DNA of 64,000 nucleotides from JAUVXJ01 sp034411995 (GCA_034411995.1 DAOUME010000011.1:134138-198137); one strand, 5' to 3'. Shown: positions 25,723 to 36,868, counted from the first letter of the stretch. Translations and numbers: made by a program. The notes: generated by a model not told the origin, from the letters alone.

Positions 25723-26829
25723 ATGGCCGAAAAGGTTACGTTCAGTGTCATCAAGGCTGATGTGGGTGGTTTCGTAGGTCACTCCAGCATGCACCCTGCC
25801 TTGATCGAGGAGGCACAGGAGAAGCTGGAGAGCGCGAAGCGGGATGGGACGTTGATCGACTTCCACGTCACCCGTGTGGGCGACGACCTGGAGTTGATCA
25901 TGACCCATCGCCAGGGCGTAGACAACTCGCAGATCCATCAACTGGCCTGGAATACTCTGGAGGCCTGTACGAGAGTGGCCGAAAGCCTGAAGCTGTACGG
26001 TGCCGGGCAGGACCTGCTCAGTGATGCCTTCTCGGGAAATGTGAAGGGTATGGGACCCGGCGTGGCTGAGATGGAGTTCGAGGAGCGGGCGTCAGAGCCC
26101 ATCCTGGTCTTCATGGCCGACAAGACGTCTGCTGGAGCCTGGAACATGCCCTTGGTGAAGATGTTCGCCGACCCTTTCACCACCATTGGCCTGGTGATCT
26201 CGCCGGCGATGCACGACGGCTACAGGTTTGAAGTCCACGACGTGCTGAAGTGTAAGAGGATCCATTTCGACTGCCCAGGTGAGCTGTACGACATGCTCGT
26301 CTTCGTCGGCGCGCCGGCGCGATACATGATCAAGGCCGTGTACCACAGGGGCAGCAACGACATCGGTGCCGTGTCCTCGACGCAGCGTCTGAGTCTCATG
26401 GCCGGCCGATACGTGGGCAAGGATGATCCCGTACTCGTAGTGCGTTCGCAGGGCATATTCCCCGCGATCGGTGAGATCCTGGACCCCTTCGCGTTTCCGC
26501 ACCTGGTAGAGGGGTGGATGCGGGGGTCACATCACGGGCCCCTGATGCCCGTTTCCGAGCCCCAGAGCAACCCCAGCCGCTTCGATGGCCCTCCTCGGGT
26601 TGTCTGCCTGGGCTTCCAGTTGTGCAACGGTTCTCTCGTCGGACCGAGGGATATGTTCGATGATCCCAGCTTCGACGAAGCGCGTCGCCACGCCAACGTG
26701 GCCGGGGAATATCTGCGGCGTCACGGTCCCTTCGAGCCGCACCGTCTTCCTCTCGAGGAGATGGAGTACACTACCATGCCCCAGGTGATGAAGAAGCTCG
26801 AAGGACGCTTCGAAGACTTGCCAGAGTAG
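25723..26829 (+). CDS. fbp: Fructose-1,6-bisphosphate aldolase/phosphatase
   Basis: A 368-residue protein of the bifunctional FBP aldolase/phosphatase family (class V FBPase), a heat-stable gluconeogenic enzyme first known from archaea and deeply branching bacteria. Typical blocks: SVIKADVGGFVGHS at the N-terminus with metal ligands, GNVKGMGPGVAEMEF, FMADKTSAGAWN, MHDGYRFEVHD and GSHHGPLMPV. It makes FBP from triose phosphates and dephosphorylates it to F6P, driving carbon flow only towards sugars. AAAGGAG precedes the ATG. It is monocistronic, with a terminator downstream, and fits with the PPDK-like enzyme in this window. Confidence 0.94.
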   Translation: MAEKVTFSVIKADVGGFVGHSSMHPALIEEAQEKLESAKRDGTLIDFHVTRVGDDLELIMTHRQGVDNSQIHQLAWNTLEACTRVAESLKLYGAGQDLLSDAFSGNVKGMGPGVAEMEFEERASEPILVFMADKTSAGAWNMPLVKMFADPFTTIGLVISPAMHDGYRFEVHDVLKCKRIHFDCPGELYDMLVFVGAPARYMIKAVYHRGSNDIGAVSSTQRLSLMAGRYVGKDDPVLVVRSQGIFPAIGEILDPFAFPHLVEGWMRGSHHGPLMPVSEPQSNPSRFDGPPRVVCLGFQLCNGSLVGPRDMFDDPSFDEARRHANVAGEYLRRHGPFEPHRLPLEEMEYTTMPQVMKKLEGRFEDLPE

Positions 26830-26849
26830 CGAGAAGGGAACTCGACCAG

Positions 26850-26923
26850 ACACCTGCCTGGCGAGGGAGGGCCTGGAGCAACCGGCGCGTTGCAGGGCCA
26901 CTCACCACGGCAGGTGTTCTTTT
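26850..26923 (+). terminator. Long-hairpin terminator after fbp
   Basis: ACACCTGCC (26850-26858) pairs with GGCAGGTGT (26909-26917), with smaller helices inside (GCAAC...GTTGC), followed by TTCTTTT. Confidence 0.75.
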
Positions 26924-27108
26924 AGCGGACGGTTGTGGGAGCGAGGTCCCATCCTCGCCGCGGCGTTCGGCTACCTCGATCTCTCGTGGTTCGACCTCAG
27001 CAGGTACTCGGCCCGCGCCGAAGCGGTTCCTGCAGGGCGAGTCTTGTCGTAACTGCCGTCGCACGCCAAGTTGCGGCGTGAGGTGATTCCACGACGGTCG
27101 AGCGTAGC

Positions 27109-27465
27109 TCAAGCGGTGGGTCGAAGGCTGTCGCGTATGGCGTCCAGCTCGGCCCTGGCGGCAGGGACGGCCTGGAGAAAGCGCTCCAGTTTCTCGCAGG
27201 GATACTCGAGGCAGTGGGCGCAGTTCTCCATGCCCCTGACTACTCCGCAGGCCCGGATTTCGCATTGTGAGCAGTGAGAGAAGTAACGCTCCTTGCCGGG
27301 CAGGCAGCCGTCACAGTTGATGTCCTCCGGCTTCACGTCTGAGCCGTAGTCTCGCGACCACTTCTCCGCCACTCGTAGCCGTGCCTCATCGTCGTCGTCC
27401 TGCGTGGCCACGTAGGCTGGGCAATCCGTGCACGTCAGACCACAGAAGGCAACCATCTTGTCCAA
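27109..27465 (-). CDS. DUF3795 cysteine-rich protein
   Basis: A 118-residue protein with eleven cysteines in clustered pairs: FCGLTCTDCPAY at the N-terminus, CDGCLPG, HCSQCEIRACG and NCAHCLEYPC. The pattern matches DUF3795, small proteins common in anaerobes and thought to bind a metal or Fe-S cluster; their function is unknown. Start TTG at 27465 with GGAG 7 bases upstream; an ATG three codons in is possible. It has its own promoter (27524-27552). Confidence 0.82.
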   Translation of the reverse strand: MDKMVAFCGLTCTDCPAYVATQDDDDEARLRVAEKWSRDYGSDVKPEDINCDGCLPGKERYFSHCSQCEIRACGVVRGMENCAHCLEYPCEKLERFLQAVPAARAELDAIRDSLRPTA

Positions 27466-27523
27466 TGCTCTCTCCTTCCTCTTGCCGAGGGTCTGAGGCT
27501 GCGCATCGCGTGCAGCCGTGATC

Positions 27524-27552
27524 AGTGTATCGCTGGCTTATGGTTGTGTCAA
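27524..27552 (-). promoter_or_regulatory. Promoter of the DUF3795 gene
   Basis: Minus strand TTGACA (27547-27552), 17 bp, TACACT (27524-27529). Confidence 0.78.
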
Positions 27553-27657
27553 GCGCTCGACGTGGTGGTGAGAGGTAACAACCTCGACGCGGCCCGGAGC
27601 TGGGAAGCGAAACGTGGCGCTCCACGTGGCCGGAGAAGCTGGGAGGCTGTCAACCCG

Positions 27658-27686
27658 TTGCCTTTCAGCATCGATTCCAGTATAAT
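27658..27686 (+). promoter_or_regulatory. Promoter of clpC
   Basis: TTGCCT (27658-27663), 17 bp, TATAAT (27681-27686). No CtsR- or CIRCE-like operator was seen around it. Confidence 0.8.
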
Positions 27687-27739
27687 AGTGGTGTGGGGTG
27701 ACAGTGTGCCCTACGAGACTTCGTGGAGAGGAGTGCCTC

Positions 27740-30199
<2,460 letters not shown>

Positions 30200-30241
30200 C
30201 CCTCAGTTGATCTGATCCCCAGGAAGGGCGGGTTCCATTCT

Positions 30242-31609
30242 ATGGCCAAGGGCCGCACCAGGGCGATCTGGGTTTGTCAGCAGTGCGGGGCCCAAGCCCT
30301 GAAGTGGGTGGGACGCTGCCCGGACTGCGGCGAATGGAATAGTATGGTGGAGACGGTGGAGAGCAGGGAAGTCTCTCCACCGTCTTCTGTTATCCCCCAC
30401 GGCAAACCCCAGCGTCTGGGCGACGTCCCCTCCGAGGGGTTCCAAAGGATCCACGTGCCCATGATGGAGTTCAGCCGGGTGCTGGGCGGCGGCATCGTCC
30501 CTGGGTCGGTGGTCCTCATTGCGGGCGATCCGGGCATAGGGAAGTCGACCTTGCTCCTTCAGTTGTCGGCGCTGGTGAGTCAGACGCTGGGCAAGGTGCT
30601 TTACGTTTCCGGGGAGGAGTCAGCGCCGCAGATCAAGGGCCGGGCGGAGCGGCTGGGGATATCCGCTCTGGATGTCTTCGTGCTCACCGAGACCGACGTG
30701 GACTTGATCATCGATCACATCCACCAGCTCGAGCCTCGGTTGGTGATCGTGGATTCTATACAGACGATCCGCGCCCCTGAGTTGAGCTCTTCCGCAGGTA
30801 ATATCAGCCAGGTCCGAGAGTCGGCCGCTCGCCTCACGGACGTGGCTAAGGGCGAGGGCGTGCCTGTGTTCATCGTGGGACACGTGACCAAGGAAGGCGC
30901 CATCGCTGGGCCGCGGGTCCTGGAGCACATGGTGGACACCGTCCTCTACCTGGAGGGAGAGCGTTTCCACTCCTACCGCCTGCTGCGCAGCGTGAAGAAC
31001 CGCTTTGGCTCCACCGACGAGGTGGGGGTCTTCGAGATGAGCGGGCAGGGGATGCTGGAGGTGAGCAACCCCTCCGAGGCCTTTCTGTCTGAGCGATCGG
31101 ACGGGACCGGCTCTGCCATCGCGGTGACCATGGAAGGCACCAGGCCCCTGCTGGTGGAGATCCAGGCCCTGACCAGCACCACCAGCTTCGGCCTTCCGCG
31201 ACGGACGGCCAACGGCGTAGACTTCAACCGGTTGCTGCTTCTGACGGCGGTGTTGAGCAAACGGATGGGGCTGCGGCTACATGACCAGGACGTCTTTGTG
31301 AACGTCGTGGGCGGCCTGAGGATCAGCGAGCCGGCAGCGGATCTGAGCGTGGCCGTGGCTATAGCCTCCAGCTACCGGGATGTGCCCGTGGCTGACGATC
31401 TGGCCATCATGGGGGAGATCGGATTGTCGGGGGAGTTGCGCTCCATCAGCCAGGCCGGGAAGAGGCTGAACGAAGCTGCCAGGCTGGGCTTCAAGCGGTG
31501 CCTCTTGCCCAGCTCGGTGAGGCTGTCCAAAGATCTGGCCGCAGTGACGGAGGTAGTGAGGGCACGCACGCTGGGCCAGGCGCTGGACGTAGCCCTGGGC
31601 AGGCGATGA
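30242..31609 (+). CDS. radA: DNA repair protein RadA/Sms
   Basis: A 455-residue RecA-family protein that helps branch migration in recombination. It has an N-terminal zinc finger (CQQCG...CPDCG), Walker A GDPGIGKST, the RadA-specific KNRFG motif (KNRFGSTDEVGVFEM) and a Lon-protease-like C-terminal domain. It follows clpC by 42 bp and is likely co-transcribed; clpC-radA proximity is common in Gram-positive bacteria. Confidence 0.96.
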   Translation: MAKGRTRAIWVCQQCGAQALKWVGRCPDCGEWNSMVETVESREVSPPSSVIPHGKPQRLGDVPSEGFQRIHVPMMEFSRVLGGGIVPGSVVLIAGDPGIGKSTLLLQLSALVSQTLGKVLYVSGEESAPQIKGRAERLGISALDVFVLTETDVDLIIDHIHQLEPRLVIVDSIQTIRAPELSSSAGNISQVRESAARLTDVAKGEGVPVFIVGHVTKEGAIAGPRVLEHMVDTVLYLEGERFHSYRLLRSVKNRFGSTDEVGVFEMSGQGMLEVSNPSEAFLSERSDGTGSAIAVTMEGTRPLLVEIQALTSTTSFGLPRRTANGVDFNRLLLLTAVLSKRMGLRLHDQDVFVNVVGGLRISEPAADLSVAVAIASSYRDVPVADDLAIMGEIGLSGELRSISQAGKRLNEAARLGFKRCLLPSSVRLSKDLAAVTEVVRARTLGQALDVALGRR

Positions 31610-31630
31610 CTCCGCCAGCGCGCGAAACCG

Positions 31631-32659
31631 CTAGTGCACCCTCCGTAGAACCTTCAGCGCCCGCAAGGTGACCCACCTGCTCTGCTGGCCTTTCTTTTCG
31701 ATCTCCACCCAGGTCTTGCCGTTGTAGGTGTACTCCATCTTCCACCGTCCCTGCGCATCCTGCTTGCCTGAGACCAGGTCCATGGCCCCGGCGAGGCGCG
31801 GGTCGGGCCCGTAGCCGAAGCTGGTCAGCACCTCCAGGTTCTGGAGGACGTCGGTCACGTAGAACAGGGGGAAGCCGAAGTTGAACCAGGAGCGGCTGGG
31901 CTTGGTGGCGTAGCCCATGGGGTAATCGGCCGCGGCAGGGTCCCTACTGAGGAGGAACTCCAGGCCGGTGTCGATGGCCCTCTGCACCAGGGGTGTGCGG
32001 GCCTCCTGGGGCAGCTTGGAGAAGGCCAGCATGACCTTCACCGCGCCCCAGGCGCAGGGCTTGCTGTCGTTGGCGCTGCAACAGAAGCCCGGAGCGCAGG
32101 TGGCCGATTTGAGATAGCGAGCCGGAGCGTCCTTCTCTTCCTGGGGAGCGATGCCCTCGCCTGTGACCACTCGCGCCATCCAGGCGATGGCTCCTCGGAG
32201 CCGCTCGTCGCCCAGCCACCCCAGGTCCAGCAGTGCACCACTGAGGTTTCCCATGAGGCAGAGGATGGCCCCGCCCTGAGTTCCCGAGGCGGAGAAGGAG
32301 CCGTTCTTGTCGATGGCGTTCTCCAGCAAGTATTGGCAAGCCTTCTGTATGCGCGGATCGCTGCCGTCGGCCCCCAATTGTGCAAGCATGGACACCGACC
32401 AGACGATGCTGCGATACTTGGGCAGGTAGCCGGGGCCTGGCTTCTCCCAGTAGCCTTCCGGCTCCTGCGCCTCCAGAATAGCGGGCACCGGCCCGGAAGA
32501 CATTACGGCCCGGCGGGCCTCCGTGAGCTGGGTTTCGTCGGACGGTACGTCCAGCAACTCGTGGAGGGCGAAGTACCGAACGCCAGGGTTGTCGGCGTCG
32601 GCCTCCAGGAGCCAGGGCCTAGCGTCTTCGTGGAGTCTCTCCAACCACTCTTCAGTCAC
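31631..32659 (-). CDS. Alpha-alpha toroid (prenyltransferase/squalene-cyclase repeat) protein, copy A
   Basis: A 342-residue protein of the terpenoid cyclase/prenyltransferase toroid superfamily, with repeated helical pairs such as WSVSMLAQLGADGSDPRIQKA and KDAQGRWKME. A conserved cysteine cluster is seen (KSATCAPGFCC, then KPCAWGAVKV). No DxDD cyclase motif was found, so cyclase activity is doubtful. Databases often label such proteins as NifH by error. The neighbouring gene at 32795 is a close paralogue with its own promoter. The role is unknown; a metal-binding or thiol function is only suggested by the cysteines. Confidence 0.75.
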   Translation of the reverse strand: MTEEWLERLHEDARPWLLEADADNPGVRYFALHELLDVPSDETQLTEARRAVMSSGPVPAILEAQEPEGYWEKPGPGYLPKYRSIVWSVSMLAQLGADGSDPRIQKACQYLLENAIDKNGSFSASGTQGGAILCLMGNLSGALLDLGWLGDERLRGAIAWMARVVTGEGIAPQEEKDAPARYLKSATCAPGFCCSANDSKPCAWGAVKVMLAFSKLPQEARTPLVQRAIDTGLEFLLSRDPAAADYPMGYATKPSRSWFNFGFPLFYVTDVLQNLEVLTSFGYGPDPRLAGAMDLVSGKQDAQGRWKMEYTYNGKTWVEIEKKGQQSRWVTLRALKVLRRVH

Positions 32660-32707
32660 CTTCCACCTCCACCCAAAACGATCGGGCCAAGCGCGGCATG
32701 CCGACGG

Positions 32708-32736
32708 ATTGTATGATGACTACAAGTCAACGTCAA
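32708..32736 (-). promoter_or_regulatory. Promoter of toroid copy A
   Basis: Minus strand TTGACG (32731-32736), 17 bp, TACAAT (32708-32713). Confidence 0.78.
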
Positions 32737-32794
32737 GCCATCAGGGCAGTACGACAGACTGGTCGGGACGCCGCGGAGGCCGTTGGCTGCCGGG

Positions 32795-33847
32795 CTACTC
32801 ACGTCGCTTGAGCACCCGCAGGGCGCGCAGGGTGACCCACTTGCTCGGCTGGCCCTTCTCCTCGATGTCCACCAGGCTCTTGCCATTGTACGAGTACTCC
32901 ATCTTCCAGCGACCCAACTGGTCTTGCTTGCCCAGTACCAGTTCCATGGCTGCCGAGAGACGCCGGTCGGACCCGTAGGCGAAGCTGGTGAGAACCTCCA
33001 GATTGTGAAGGACGTCCGCGACCCAGAAGAGGGGGAAGCCGAAGCTGAACCATCTGCGGCTGGGTTTGACGCCGTAGCCCATGGGGTAATCGGCGACGGC
33101 GGGGTCCTTGCTGAGGAGGAACTCCAGGCCAGCATCGATGGCCCTGTGGATGAGAGGGGTGCGGGCTTCCTCCGGCAGCGCGGAGAAGGCCGACAGGACG
33201 TTGACGGCGCCCCAGGCGCAGGGCTTTTTGGCGTTGAGACCGCAGCAAAACCCTGGGCCGCAGGTCGCAGACTTTAGATAGCGCAACGGAGCGCTTCTCT
33301 CCCCGGCAGGGGCGACGCCCTCTCCAGTGACCATCCTGGCCACCCATTCCAGGGCCCTGTCCACGCGTTCGTCGCCCAGCCATCCCAGGTCCAGAAGGGC
33401 GGAGAGCAGGTGACCGTTGAGGCAGATGATAGCCTGTGACGGGATGGCAGCCATGGAGAAGGCGCCGTTCTTGTCTACGCTGTGTTGCAGGACGTAGCGG
33501 CAGCCTTTCCTGACCCGGGGGTCGGCGCCGTCGGCGCCCAACTGGCCCAGCATGGTCACCGCCCAGACGGTGCCTCGGTACTGGGGGAAGTAGCCAGGGC
33601 CGGGCTTGACCCAGAAGCCCTCGGGATCCTGAGCGTCCAGGATGATAGGCACCGGCCCGGAGGACATCAGCGCCTGGCTTGCCTGCACGACCTCAGGGTC
33701 AGAGGCAGGCTTGTCCAGGAGCTCCTTAAGGGCGAAGTAGCGTACCCCGGGGTTGGCAGGGTCCTCCTCCAGGAGCCAGGGCCTGGGGTCGTCGTTGAGG
33801 GGCTCTAGCCAGACTGCTTTCACGGCCTTGTCTCCTTCGTCAGTCAT
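32795..33847 (-). CDS. Alpha-alpha toroid (prenyltransferase/squalene-cyclase repeat) protein, copy B
   Basis: A 350-residue paralogue of the downstream gene, alignable over its whole length with the majority of residues identical. The same cysteine cluster is present (KSATCGPGFCC, KPCAWGAVNV), as are the WAVTMLGQLGADGADP and GRWKMEYSYNGK blocks. The gap of 135 bp and separate promoters indicate a tandem duplication kept under separate control. Function unknown. Confidence 0.75.
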   Translation of the reverse strand: MTDEGDKAVKAVWLEPLNDDPRPWLLEEDPANPGVRYFALKELLDKPASDPEVVQASQALMSSGPVPIILDAQDPEGFWVKPGPGYFPQYRGTVWAVTMLGQLGADGADPRVRKGCRYVLQHSVDKNGAFSMAAIPSQAIICLNGHLLSALLDLGWLGDERVDRALEWVARMVTGEGVAPAGERSAPLRYLKSATCGPGFCCGLNAKKPCAWGAVNVLSAFSALPEEARTPLIHRAIDAGLEFLLSKDPAVADYPMGYGVKPSRRWFSFGFPLFWVADVLHNLEVLTSFAYGSDRRLSAAMELVLGKQDQLGRWKMEYSYNGKSLVDIEEKGQPSKWVTLRALRVLKRRE

Positions 33848-33873
33848 TCTCCGATAGCCGGGTACCCGAGGTC

Positions 33874-33902
33874 ATTGTACCATGGGTCGTTCTGGGCGTC
33901 GA
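33874..33902 (-). promoter_or_regulatory. Promoter of toroid copy B
   Basis: Minus strand TCGACG (33897-33902), 17 bp, TACAAT (33874-33879); the same layout as the copy A promoter. Confidence 0.6.
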
Positions 33903-34032
33903 TTGCTGGGTAACGGCACGGTCAAGGAGGAATATTGCCCCAGTTGAGCAAAGCTGGTCAAATTGACGGGGGTATGTTCCATTACCTCGGATTGGCGCGG
34001 AGAGCGCGGTGCTGGATGTGGGAAAGTCAGAG

Positions 34033-34061
34033 TTGACAGCGTACTCGTTTTCGATTATAAT
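34033..34061 (+). promoter_or_regulatory. Perfect consensus promoter of the winged-helix/PLD cassette
   Basis: TTGACA (34033-34038), 17 bp, TATAAT (34056-34061) in a locally AT-rich stretch. Start near 34068; GGAGG follows at 34092. Confidence 0.92.
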
Positions 34062-34102
34062 ATTGATTGGATTATGAAGCTCAGGGAGCCCGGAGGTGAA
34101 GC

Positions 34103-34519
34103 ATGGAAGAGAGTGGAAGCGGCGAGTTGAGAGAGAGGATCCTCGACGAGATGACCGTCGACTATGCGAGCGCGCTGGAGAGGAACTTCAACCTCGCGAA
34201 GCGGTTCATCCGAGTAACGACCGATGGGCGGGCCGAGGTCTTGGTGAAGGAACAGGTGCCTCAGAAGGAGCAGATCCTCCTGTACTTAGTGGGCAAGTTG
34301 TATGCAAAGGAAGCCGGCCTGGCGGCGACGGCGGAGGTATCGAACGCGGAATTGATGGACGAGCTGGGTATGCCGAAAGGTTCCGTCTTGCCCGCCTTGA
34401 AGGAGCTCAGAGATGCGAATCGAATAGAGCGTTCAAGAAGTGGCCGGACGGTGTATCATTCCATCCCCGTGAGTATGGTTGAGAGGACCCTCCGGTCTGT
34501 TGAGGATAGGGTGGGATAG
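34103..34519 (+). CDS. Winged-helix-like protein, cassette gene 1
   Basis: A 138-residue protein. The C-terminal ~70 residues read as a winged helix (VSNAELMDELGMPKGSVLPA, then LRDANRIERSRSGRTVYHSI for the wing), similar to MarR/TrmB-type DNA-binding domains. The N-terminal ~65 residues resemble a dimerisation or coupling helix. GGAGG lies 6 bases before the ATG. It is the first of three closely packed genes under a strong promoter. Confidence 0.65.
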   Translation: MEESGSGELRERILDEMTVDYASALERNFNLAKRFIRVTTDGRAEVLVKEQVPQKEQILLYLVGKLYAKEAGLAATAEVSNAELMDELGMPKGSVLPALKELRDANRIERSRSGRTVYHSIPVSMVERTLRSVEDRVG

Positions 34520-34538
34520 AGTGGCTAGAGGAGGTGAC

Positions 34539-34949
34539 ATGGATTTGAATGGCGAAATCGAGGCAATCAGGAAGAGGCTGGATGAACATGACGCTCGACT
34601 CACAGCGGTGGAGAGCCTGTTCGAGTCCGCTCGGGGGGCGCAAGGCAGCGTGTCTTCGCTCAGGCAATTCGTCTTCCAGCTCCGGCCTGCGAACTTCCAA
34701 CAGGCTTTGCTGGGGATAGCTTATCATCTGGAGGTGCAAGCCGGGTGCGCGTCGTTCAACGTGCGCGATCTTGAGGCTGGGTTTCGAGATGCCAGAGAAT
34801 CTGCGCCGAAGAACCTAAATGACGCTGCGAATGCCGGGGTGGGCAAGGGCCATCTGATGGAGGCGGGGAAGAAGGACAATCTCAAGGCATGGGTTCTTAC
34901 CAACAAGGGAGTCAGGTGTGTCGAAAGTGGCTTCCAAGAGGGGGAGTGA
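34539..34949 (+). CDS. Small coiled-coil protein, cassette gene 2
   Basis: A 136-residue protein beginning with a heptad-like helix (GEIEAIRKRLDEHDARLTAV) and followed by a region with winged-helix-like spacing (CASFNVRDLEAGFRDAR, then KAWVLTNKGVRCV). GAGGAGG precedes the ATG at 34539. It lies 19 bp after gene 1, and gene 3 follows 7 bp after its stop. Function unknown; possibly an adaptor between the other two products. Confidence 0.6.
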   Translation: MDLNGEIEAIRKRLDEHDARLTAVESLFESARGAQGSVSSLRQFVFQLRPANFQQALLGIAYHLEVQAGCASFNVRDLEAGFRDARESAPKNLNDAANAGVGKGHLMEAGKKDNLKAWVLTNKGVRCVESGFQEGE

Positions 34950-34956
34950 TCCGACC

Positions 34957-35733
34957 ATGCGAGATTGGTCAGAGGCGTCTGCTGCCATCGCCACGGCCAA
35001 CCTTCCCGAATTCTACAGCCTGCCTAGGACGCTCGAGAGGGTGCTATGGGTCCTGGCAGCAGCGAAGGACTGTCTTGATGTCCGCAAGCTTACGGCGGCA
35101 GAGATAGCGTCGTTCATGTTAGATGTACTCGAGGTAAGCATATCGAATACGTCGGTTTCGCAAGCGCTGCGCAAGGCGGGGGGCAAAGTGCATGCCTACC
35201 ATCAAGGAGGCACTACACGCTATGAGATTATGAGGGCAGGAAAGGATCACTTGCTGGGCATAGTCCCCCCCGATTCTGTGGAGATGTTCTACTTCGAGGC
35301 GGGTAGGAGGTATTCAGGCAAGCACGTGCTGTCGGAGGAGGTGGTAGGCGGATTGGCTGGGGATCTCATGATTGTTGATCCATATTGCGGCGCTAGAACG
35401 CTCGACATCCTTAGGTCGGCGAAAGGCAAGAACGTGAGGGTTCTCACGACACTTGCTCAGGCAAAGAAGAGCGCCGCTAACGAATTCAAGCGTGACCTGC
35501 AAGACTTCCGGTCCGAGTATCCAAACATCGAGTTCAGGGACTATACGGGGAAGGATCTTCACGATAGGTACATACTGTCGCCCCAACACCTTGTGATACT
35601 CGGGCACAGTATGAAGGACTTGGGCTCGAAGGAATCGTTCGGAATAGTGATCAGCCGGGGAATGTGCGAGGAGATTGGCCGAACGTTGAGCGACACGTTC
35701 GAGACTAGGTGGCAGAACTCCACCCCGCTGTGA
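34957..35733 (+). CDS. Helix-turn-helix/PLD-like protein, cassette gene 3
   Basis: A 258-residue protein. The N-terminal half contains a helical segment resembling a winged helix (SNTSVSQALRKAGGKVHAYH). The C-terminal half looks like a single phospholipase D-type unit: a GDLMIVDPYCG strand, VRVLTTLAQAKK, and the motif DLHDRYILSPQHLVILGHS followed by MKDLGSKES. In HxK-type motifs the Lys is replaced here by Arg (HDR). Proteins with this signature are often found near defence genes, but function is not established. The ATG at 34957 follows GGGGGAG; a GTG at 34918 overlapping gene 2 is possible. Confidence 0.65.
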   Translation: MRDWSEASAAIATANLPEFYSLPRTLERVLWVLAAAKDCLDVRKLTAAEIASFMLDVLEVSISNTSVSQALRKAGGKVHAYHQGGTTRYEIMRAGKDHLLGIVPPDSVEMFYFEAGRRYSGKHVLSEEVVGGLAGDLMIVDPYCGARTLDILRSAKGKNVRVLTTLAQAKKSAANEFKRDLQDFRSEYPNIEFRDYTGKDLHDRYILSPQHLVILGHSMKDLGSKESFGIVISRGMCEEIGRTLSDTFETRWQNSTPL

Positions 35734-35753
35734 GTCCTTTGGCCACTGCAGGG

Positions 35754-35996
35754 CTACGTTTGCTTGCGGTGGCCCCTGGGGGCCACACCCACCCAGAAGT
35801 GGTGAGGCAGCACCCCTGGACTGGTGAGGACCTTGATCCCATTCTCTGGGAGCCCATCGTCTGGCAGGCACTCCGGGTGGACGTAGCAGCGGTTCGGCTT
35901 CCTGCCGAACTTCTCCTCGTACCGTTCTGCCGCCTCCCGGACCTTGCTGGTGAAGTCCGCTTTGGAGTCATCATACCAGAGGAGACCCACTTCCAC
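35754..35996 (-). CDS. Small conserved protein, SOS operon gene 3
   Basis: An 80-residue protein (GLLWYDDSKADF; RYEEKFGRKPNRCYVHPE) of unknown function. The start is a GTG with GGAGG about 7 bases upstream. It overlaps the end of the preceding gene by 26 bases and is last in the LexA-controlled operon. Its end is 20 bp from the convergent PLD-like gene. Confidence 0.6.
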   Translation of the reverse strand: MEVGLLWYDDSKADFTSKVREAAERYEEKFGRKPNRCYVHPECLPDDGLPENGIKVLTSPGVLPHHFWVGVAPRGHRKQT

Positions 35997-36321
35997 GCGA
36001 TACCTCCTCTCCCACGCCAGACAGGACCAAGGTCTGCCCGCAATCCGCTTCGGGAGTTACGTCGAAGGTGGTCCACCCGTTGCTCCACTCCGCGAAGCTG
36101 TCCACGATGGTGTACTCCTCTCCATCATCCGCGGGGGGTAGCTGCGGCAGGCCCAGCGCCAGGGCCAGCGTAGATAGGGCGGCCCTGAACCCCTGGTGGT
36201 AGGATCTCTGCCGCAAGGGATCGCCGCCCAACATCCCCGCGGCTATCGCTTCCTCGTTGGCGTGGACGGCGGCGAGGATGATTTGCTCTATGTCTTGGGT
36301 GAACCAGACATCAACGGACAC
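35971..36321 (-). CDS. Small protein, SOS operon gene 2
   Basis: A 116-residue acidic protein (DVWFTQDIEQIILAAVHANE near the N-terminus; GGDPLRQRSYHQGFRAAL in the middle). The GTG at 36321 is chosen because AAGGAG lies about 7 bases upstream; the frame is open further but crosses the previous gene. It starts 13 bases after the end of gene 1. Not recognised. Confidence 0.58.
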   Translation of the reverse strand: MSVDVWFTQDIEQIILAAVHANEEAIAAGMLGGDPLRQRSYHQGFRAALSTLALALGLPQLPPADDGEEYTIVDSFAEWSNGWTTFDVTPEADCGQTLVLSGVGEEVSRGSGSPLV

Positions 36322-36334
36322 GTCGAATCTCCTT

Positions 36335-36775
36335 TCAGGGTGAGGTACGGGGCAGACCTGCCCTCGTACGAAGGGGTCTGACGAAGGGGATGACGTTGTC
36401 ACCGAGCACCTCGGCCAGTTGGGGGGCGGCCGCGCGATCAAAGGTCTCCGCGGGCCAGGCCAACCTCATGGAGCAGGCCAGACAGTCAGCCGGCGAGCTC
36501 ACCGGGGCTGTCTTCAGGGCGCAGGCGCTGCACAGGAAGGATACCCGGGGCGCCTGGTCGTCCCAGACCTCGACGTGACCGTTGGCCCGGCGGACGGTGA
36601 TAGGTGTCAGGGTGATCTTCTCCAGGGAGAAACGGAGGTGCTGGCAGGCGCAGGCCGCGGCAGGGCACCGATCACAGATCGTCGGCGAAACCTCGCGGTC
36701 GCCAGTCGTGATCCTTTGGCACTCGATTCGGCCATCGTCCAGAACAGAGCGACTGGGGCAGGAAACCGTTTGCAC
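36335..36775 (-). CDS. Cysteine-rich protein, SOS operon gene 1
   Basis: A 146-residue protein with about ten cysteines, several in CxxC-like pairs (ICDRCPAAACAC, FLCSACA, DCLACS), suggesting bound zinc or an Fe-S cluster. The start is a GTG at 36775 preceded by AGGAGG at 36781-36786, which is much better than an upstream ATG. It is transcribed from a promoter that contains two LexA boxes. Function unknown; DNA-damage induction is expected. Confidence 0.62.
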   Translation of the reverse strand: MQTVSCPSRSVLDDGRIECQRITTGDREVSPTICDRCPAAACACQHLRFSLEKITLTPITVRRANGHVEVWDDQAPRVSFLCSACALKTAPVSSPADCLACSMRLAWPAETFDRAAAPQLAEVLGDNVIPFVRPLRTRAGLPRTSP

Positions 36776-36848
36776 GACAGACCTCCTGTGGATGGTTGCG
36801 AGCTCTCTCATCTGTCACGAGAGTGACTACAGGCGAAAGGCGTGACTA

Positions 36849-36860
36849 GAACACATGTTC
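36849..36860. promoter_or_regulatory. LexA box downstream of the SOS operon start
   Basis: GAACACATGTTC, a perfect palindrome of the GAAC-N4-GTTC type, just after the predicted transcription start. Confidence 0.88.
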
Positions 36861-36868
36861 TTATCCAC

